From the NCBI RefSeq assembly GCF_017255415.1, contig NZ_JAFJZZ010000001.1, positions 62,001 through 126,000 on the forward strand: a DNA stretch of 64,000 bases, given 5' to 3'. Under the pieces are notes generated by a model. That model was given only the letters and a program-made list of their open reading frames with translations, searched no databases and had not been told where the DNA came from. This document shows positions 59,817 to 64,000 of this stretch, piece by piece. The translations under genes were made by a program, and so were the position numbers. This DNA is from Clostridium aminobutyricum. Its GTDB lineage: Bacteria; Bacillota; Clostridia; Peptostreptococcales; Anaerovoracaceae. The number at the start of each line of letters is the position of its first letter. The first letter of the stretch is position 1.

Positions 59817-60812
59817 ATGTTCATGAATGCATTTTTGCTATTTGTCTGTCTGGGATTGATATTGTTTTCCTGTATTGTTTTCACCAATGCTATTGAATGG
59901 TTTGGGAAGAGATTAAATCTAGGGCAAGGAGTGATCGGGAGTGTCTTTGCAGCAATCGGCACGGGACTGCCTGAAACCATCATTCCTATTCTTGCTATTG
60001 TCGTCTATAAAAATGAAGGGGCGGACCAAATCGGTATCGGAGCCATCGCCGGTGCACCCTTTATGTTGGGAACATTAGCCTTTTTCGTAACCGGAATGGC
60101 TGTATTGATCTATTCCAAACTCGGCAAGAGAAGCATACACATGAAAGTGGATCTCGATGTCATTTCTAGGGACTTGAAATTTTTCATCATTATCTATGGC
60201 ATCGCTGCACTGACGACTCTTGTACATACGCATCTTATTATAAAGTCCTGCATCGCAATTTTACTGATGTTATCTTACATTATCTATCTAAAATATACCT
60301 TTGATGACGAAACCGACCACATAGAAGCCGTCGAAAGATTATATCTGGCCAGGCTTCTTAAAGTGAAGACAAACTTAGCATCGATCTTAATACAATTGGC
60401 TGTTGCTTTGTCCGGTATTATTTTTGGAGCACATTTATTTGTGAAATATGTGGAAGAGCTTGCTGTCTGTCTTGGCATAACACCATTGATTCTGTCGATG
60501 ATCATTACACCGATTGCAACGGAATTGCCGGAAAAGTTAAACTCCGTTATCTGGATAGGCAAGAGAAAAGACACCCTTGCATTGGGAAATATAACGGGTG
60601 CCATGGTATTTCAAAGCTGCTTCCCTGTTGTATTCGGCATCCTATGCACCCCTTGGAATCTGACCGGAATCACGTTGATTTCTGCCATATTGGCATTAAC
60701 CTCAGCGATTATAACCCTTGGATGGATCAAGTTGACGAAAAATTTGAATCCGTATATCCTGATGTTTGGAGGGGTTTTATACGGCGTTTTCCTAATCAAT
60801 GTATTTTATTAA
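59817..60812 (+). CDS. Ca2+/cation exchanger-like (CaCA/YrbG) membrane protein
   Basis: A 331-residue protein with about ten membrane segments and two inverted repeat motifs of the CaCA family: G-L-P-E-T (about residue 52) and A-T-E-L-P-E-K (about 233). The two Glu are the likely cation ligands. It starts after GGAGGAAAG. With the Mn-sensing riboswitch in front it is expected to export Mn2+ or Ca2+. Which cation it moves is not decided by sequence. Confidence 0.85.
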   Translation: MFMNAFLLFVCLGLILFSCIVFTNAIEWFGKRLNLGQGVIGSVFAAIGTGLPETIIPILAIVVYKNEGADQIGIGAIAGAPFMLGTLAFFVTGMAVLIYSKLGKRSIHMKVDLDVISRDLKFFIIIYGIAALTTLVHTHLIIKSCIAILLMLSYIIYLKYTFDDETDHIEAVERLYLARLLKVKTNLASILIQLAVALSGIIFGAHLFVKYVEELAVCLGITPLILSMIITPIATELPEKLNSVIWIGKRKDTLALGNITGAMVFQSCFPVVFGILCTPWNLTGITLISAILALTSAIITLGWIKLTKNLNPYILMFGGVLYGVFLINVFY

Positions 60813-60880
60813 AAATATCGTAATGCCTCTATTTTGCTGTAGAAATACAGGTAACTTAAGATCGAAGGATACATTTAAAT

Positions 60881-60909
60881 TTGACTTTTAATGTATAAAA
60901 TGTTAGAAT
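60881..60909 (+). promoter_or_regulatory. Promoter of the ydaO leader
   Basis: TTGACT (60881-60886) and TAGAAT (60904-60909) are 17 bases apart. Confidence 0.65.
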
Positions 60910-60929
60910 AATAAAAAATAAAATAGACA

Positions 60930-61051
60930 TATGTGTTGCTGAGTCAAGTAATTGAACGGGAGAACCAAATTTATGGGGTGAATCACAGATTAAATGTGTA
61001 GGGTATCTTTTCTGCCCGAATCCGTCAGCTAATCTCGTAAGCATAAGAAAA
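60930..61051 (+). promoter_or_regulatory. ydaO/yuaA (cyclic di-AMP) riboswitch
   Basis: The sequence holds the ydaO consensus blocks in order: GTTGCTGAGTCAAGTAATTGAACGGG (60934-60960 region), GGGGTGAATC (60975-60984), GTAGGGTA near 60998, and CCCGAATCCGTCAGCTAA and CTCGTAAGC at 61015-61042. Members bind cyclic di-AMP and turn genes off. The next gene is a GNAT acetyltransferase. Confidence 0.9.
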
Positions 61052-61086
61052 GAGTATATATAATACGTGTTTTTTGTGTGCATAAT

Positions 61087-61116
61087 AAAAGCTACGGGTT
61101 CAATCCGTAGCTTTTC
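61087..61116 (+). terminator. Terminator of the ydaO leader
   Basis: AAAAGCTACGG (61087-61097) pairs with CCGTAGCTTTT (61105-61115). The T run is short, but its location after the aptamer suits an attenuator. Confidence 0.75.
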
Positions 61117-61173
61117 GTGTTATTTTGGCTTTAGCAGGAGGGGAGTATTAGAAAAAAATAGAAGGGGTATTTT

Positions 61174-61743
61174 ATGAATAATAATATGTTAGAAGAAATC
61201 AATCGTTTGCCACGAAAATTGATTAAAGATTTGGATTTGAACTTGAGCAATTTTAAAGTATATTTAGTTCAGGATTTTGATTTATTGCTGTTAGAGAATA
61301 TGGTGAATTTTGGACTTAATATATTTGGAGAGCTTGGCATGAATGAATGGGGATTGGTTCCTCAAATTAGACATGGAAGTGTTTATATATTAAAAGAAGA
61401 TGATAAAACGGATATTGTCGGTCTGGCAATTCTTATGAGAGATTGGGAAAATACTGAAAAAGCGTATCTTTTTGATTTTGCGATAGAAAAAGAAATGCAG
61501 GGCCATGGTTTTGGCCGTCAATTTCTTAAAATTATAGCAGAGAATTTGCAGGAACAAGATTTTAAAAAAATAAGCCTGACTGTTGATGTAGAAAATCAGT
61601 CGGCCATACATTTATATCGCCATATAGGGTTTAAGCCTGTCGAATATAGCCCGAATGAATACGGTGAGGGACATAACCGTTATATCATGGAGTGGGAGCT
61701 TAAGGACTCTAAAGCGAGAGAAAAAGTAATTTATAATTCATAA
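61174..61743 (+). CDS. GNAT family N-acetyltransferase (RimI-like layout)
   Basis: A 189-residue GNAT from the ATG at 61174, after AAGGGG. The acetyl-CoA loop is M-Q-G-H-G-F-G-R-Q-F, with Q-x-x-G-x-G at about residues 109-114. The C-terminal N-x-S-A-I-H-L-Y-R-H-I-G-F is also typical. The acceptor is unknown. It is controlled by the cyclic di-AMP-type riboswitch upstream. Confidence 0.85.
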   Translation: MNNNMLEEINRLPRKLIKDLDLNLSNFKVYLVQDFDLLLLENMVNFGLNIFGELGMNEWGLVPQIRHGSVYILKEDDKTDIVGLAILMRDWENTEKAYLFDFAIEKEMQGHGFGRQFLKIIAENLQEQDFKKISLTVDVENQSAIHLYRHIGFKPVEYSPNEYGEGHNRYIMEWELKDSKAREKVIYNS

Positions 61744-61923
61744 TAGGCATTTAATCTTAAATTTAGTTACAATGAATTCTTAAAAAATGGTTATCTTCTT
61801 TTTAAATTGCTATTTTATCATAGTATATGTTAACTAGTTCAACAGATATAAAAAATAAGTTCCCTATCTTTGGGTTCTGTTTATCATACCAAAAAAAGAA
61901 GAAGGTTAAATTCACAAATAAAA

Positions 61924-61979
61924 AAACAAACTACTTTTACTCTGTAACGATTTACAGCGTAAGATAGTTTGTTTTTGTA
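61924..61979. terminator. Terminator hairpin
   Basis: AAACAAACTA (61924-61933) pairs with TAGTTTGTTT (61965-61974) around a loop that can itself fold. It lies between the GNAT gene and the small minus-strand gene. Confidence 0.7.
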
Positions 61980-62000
61980 TTCTTTGCGTGTGGGATTATG

Positions 62001-62132
62001 TTACATAGTGATCCGATCTGCTTTTTTCTTTGAAAACTTAATCGTGGTGATTGCAGATAGGACAATCATAGCGGTCCCTAAGCATACATTAATAATGGAT
62101 AGTATAAGATTTGCTCTTGCAATTGATTTCAT
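62001..62132 (-). CDS. 43-residue single-pass membrane peptide
   Basis: An ORF from the ATG at 62132, preceded by AAAGGAGG. The product (MKSIARANL..., basic C-terminus KKKADRITM) has a hydrophobic segment at about residues 8-31. No family recognised. It sits between proA and the GNAT gene, and has its own terminator. Confidence 0.6.
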   Translation of the reverse strand: MKSIARANLILSIINVCLGTAMIVLSAITTIKFSKKKADRITM

Positions 62133-62186
62133 AACCAAATCCTCCTTTTGAAAACTTAAAACTGTATTTATTAGGTTCATTGTATC

Positions 62187-63467
62187 TTACTTTTCTTTGA
62201 AGTGAAAGCTTTTTTTACCTTCTGCATAATCAGCAACAATGTGACCGTTTCCAAACAACTTATATTTATAAGTAACCAGACCGTCAAGCCCTACCGGACC
62301 GCGGGCGTGAAGTTTACCGGTACTGATGCCGACCTCTGCGCCAAAGCCATATCGGAAGCCATCCGCAAACCGTGTCGAACAGTTTTGATATACGCTGGCA
62401 GAATCAACAAAATTCATAAATTCAGCCGCTGCCGAATCATCCTCTGTAATGATGGAATCGGTATGATGCGATCCGTATTTATTAATGTGTTCAATCGCAT
62501 CTTGAATAGTATGAACGACCTTAATGGATAATATGTAATCCAAATACTCCGTCTTAAAGTCTTGTTCTGTGGCAGGTTCACAAGAAATCAGCTGTTGTGT
62601 CTGATCACAACCTTTCACCAGAACATTTTTAGAGGCAAGTGCATCTTTTAAAGAAGGAAGCAAAGAAGCAGCAACATCAGCATGAACCAGTAAGGTTTCA
62701 AGGGTATTGCAAGCCGCCACATACTGTGTTTTCGCATCTAAAATAATTGGAATGGCTTTTGAGAGTTCTGCCGATTGATCTACATACACATGACAGATGC
62801 CGTCCGCATGCCCCATAACGGGAATCTTTGAATTCGCCATGATATATTGAACAAACTCATTGGAACCTCTTGGAATCAGCAGATCGATGGATTCATGGCA
62901 TTTAATCAACTCATCAATACCAGCTCTGTTCTCTACCAGCGTGATAAATCCTTCCGGTAATCCGCAGGAAATCCCGGCATCCTTTATAATGGTAAATAGA
63001 GCTTTATTGGTTCGGGCGGCTTCGCTGCCTCCTTTTAGGATGGAACAGTTTCCGCTTTTGATGCATAACGTGGAAATCTGAATCAATGCATCCGGTCTGG
63101 ACTCAAAGATAACGCCGATTACGCCGATAGGGCAGGTTGTTTTTATAAGAGTAAGTCCTTCATCCAATTCTCTTTCTAAAAGTGTATGAAACAGGGGATC
63201 AGGCAGACTGATGAGACTGTCTATTCCGCTTAGTATATCGCTTAATTTGTGCTCATCAAATTTTAGCCGGTTAATAATAGGAGCAGCAAGCTGATTTGCC
63301 TTTGCATCTGCCAAATCGGCTTCATTAGCCTCAAAAATCTCTTCCTTCTTCTCTGTGAGAGCATTTGCAATGGCTTGCAGTGTATTGTTCCGGACAGATT
63401 CCTGTAAGGTTGCCATACGAAAACTATCCTTCTTAACCTGTTGTGCTATTTCATTATAATTAATCAT
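62187..63467 (-). CDS. proA: Gamma-glutamyl phosphate reductase
   Basis: A 426-residue protein matching ProA in length and order. The catalytic Cys is in YVAACNTLETLL (about residue 256), with SRPDALIQI and LKGGSEAARTN (about 120-150) in the NAD-binding part. It reduces gamma-glutamyl phosphate to the semialdehyde with NADPH, the second step of proline synthesis. Its start overlaps the metallophosphoesterase gene by 8 bases. No proB is visible in the window. Confidence 0.95.
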   Translation of the reverse strand: MINYNEIAQQVKKDSFRMATLQESVRNNTLQAIANALTEKKEEIFEANEADLADAKANQLAAPIINRLKFDEHKLSDILSGIDSLISLPDPLFHTLLERELDEGLTLIKTTCPIGVIGVIFESRPDALIQISTLCIKSGNCSILKGGSEAARTNKALFTIIKDAGISCGLPEGFITLVENRAGIDELIKCHESIDLLIPRGSNEFVQYIMANSKIPVMGHADGICHVYVDQSAELSKAIPIILDAKTQYVAACNTLETLLVHADVAASLLPSLKDALASKNVLVKGCDQTQQLISCEPATEQDFKTEYLDYILSIKVVHTIQDAIEHINKYGSHHTDSIITEDDSAAAEFMNFVDSASVYQNCSTRFADGFRYGFGAEVGISTGKLHARGPVGLDGLVTYKYKLFGNGHIVADYAEGKKSFHFKEK

Positions 63468-64000
63468 GTGTAACTACTCCATTCTGAACATAATCCTTAA
63501 TAGGAACAGGACCTTTTAGGGCCGTACGCTTAATATACATGGTTCCATCCTTTTTTGTATGAACCCGCCAAGTCACTAAAACCAATTTACCATAGACCAA
63601 TTCGATACCGATAATACCTCTCGGATGCATGCAGCATCCGGTGTTAAAGTAGGTGGACTCCCCGGGGTCGGGGAATTTAGGACGGTGCGTATGTCCGCAT
63701 ATCAGTATTGTATCATGCTCCTGATTCCATTTGGTATAGTTTTTTTCTACCTTATGACGTTTCCTCCGGCTTTTTGCAGGACTCGCGGCATACTTTACCC
63801 CGGCCAGATGCATAAAGCGCCAGAAAAAATGAATCATAAAATAGGAGACATGAGACAATTGATCGTTGAGGAGGTCTCCTTGATGACCGTGTACAACAAA
63901 TATTTTCTGCCCCGTTTTTTTATGCTTAAAAAGAATGGATTCGTACACCTTTAAACCGGGAAAGAGGTCGACCTCCTCTCCTAAATAGTCATCGTAGACA
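63460..64000 (-). CDS. Calcineurin-like metallophosphoesterase (5' partial)
   Basis: The frame is open to the last base of the window, so the N-terminus is outside. At least 179 residues are visible. The HGHQGD (around 45 residues into the visible part) and CGHTHRP motifs bind the two metals. The family is common in Clostridia near cell-envelope genes, and members resemble UDP-2,3-diacylglucosamine diphosphatase. No lipid-A genes are seen. It overlaps proA by 8 bases. Confidence 0.8.
   Translation of the reverse strand, partial: VYDDYLGEEVDLFPGLKVYESILFKHKKTGQKIFVVHGHQGDLLNDQLSHVSYFMIHFFWRFMHLAGVKYAASPAKSRRKRHKVEKNYTKWNQEHDTILICGHTHRPKFPDPGESTYFNTGCCMHPRGIIGIELVYGKLVLVTWRVHTKKDGTMYIKRTALKGPVPIKDYVQNGVVTHD

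Overview
The window is AT-rich DNA from a low-GC, probably spore-forming anaerobic member of the Clostridia. Evidence: strong AGGAGG ribosome sites, TTG/GTG starts, a Spo0E-like protein, CD1871A and LDCC small-protein families, DUF1836, DUF3842 and DUF4153 proteins, EFR1-type ferredoxin-flavodoxins, many intrinsic terminators, and TPP, yybP-ykoY and ydaO-type riboswitches. The species cannot be named from sequence alone.

Layout, left part. 0-4.3 kb: a TetR regulator (cut by the window edge), two membrane-fusion adaptors and a DHA2 drug exporter, then a GNAT acetyltransferase. 4.3-5.8 kb: a membrane diguanylate cyclase and a tiny basic protein. 5.8-11.8 kb: a long untranslated leader with promoter and terminator, then a polyamine operon (arginine decarboxylase, SpeE, SpeB-type ureohydrolase, carboxynorspermidine-synthase-like dehydrogenase and NspC-like decarboxylase). 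12.4-14.1 kb, minus strand: a thiol-redox/iron-sulfur operon (TlpA-like lipoprotein, CD1871A-type small protein, polyferredoxin membrane protein). 14.3-19.7 kb: a DUF4153 membrane protein, a DUF3892 protein, two surface-type proteins (one with three 105-bp repeats), a CDP-alcohol phosphatidyltransferase and a two-domain unknown. 19.9-23.8 kb: a PAS-GGDEF-EAL protein and a HisA-like isomerase. 24.1-27.7 kb: a TPP riboswitch with a ThiXYZ-type ABC transporter and a TatD hydrolase. 27.9-28.6 kb: a Spo0E-like/MEDS protein.

Middle. A tRNA-Leu(CAG) at 28786-28871 is the insertion site of an island of about 15.2 kb. An 18-bp copy of the tRNA 3' end recurs at 44042-44059, and a tyrosine integrase lies next to the tRNA. 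The island holds small regulators, zinc-ribbon/glycine-zipper proteins, decaying phage-like genes, and a compact putative defence operon (HTH, SIR2, HerA ATPase, PD-(D/E)XK nuclease-like protein, two paralogous small proteins) at 36.2-41.9 kb. It ends with a DUF3796/Xre pair and an Old Yellow Enzyme whose 3' end is duplicated on the far side of that pair.

Right part. 44.3-50.2 kb: DUF1836 and coiled-coil membrane proteins, LDCC and DUF2318 proteins, a Cys-rich protein, small proteins, a bicovalent-type FAD oxidoreductase and a holin-like protein. 50.4-54.1 kb: many small proteins, an SMR transporter, a rhodanese lipoprotein, a ferritin-like protein, and two copies of a structured repeat, each about 40 bases before a gene. 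54.2-57.7 kb: a TetR regulator with an FMN-binding protein and an EFR1 ferredoxin, a DMT permease and DUF3842. 57.7-64 kb: an ABC-F ATPase, a yybP-ykoY riboswitch with a cation exchanger, a ydaO-type riboswitch with a GNAT, a small membrane protein, proA and a metallophosphoesterase cut by the window end.
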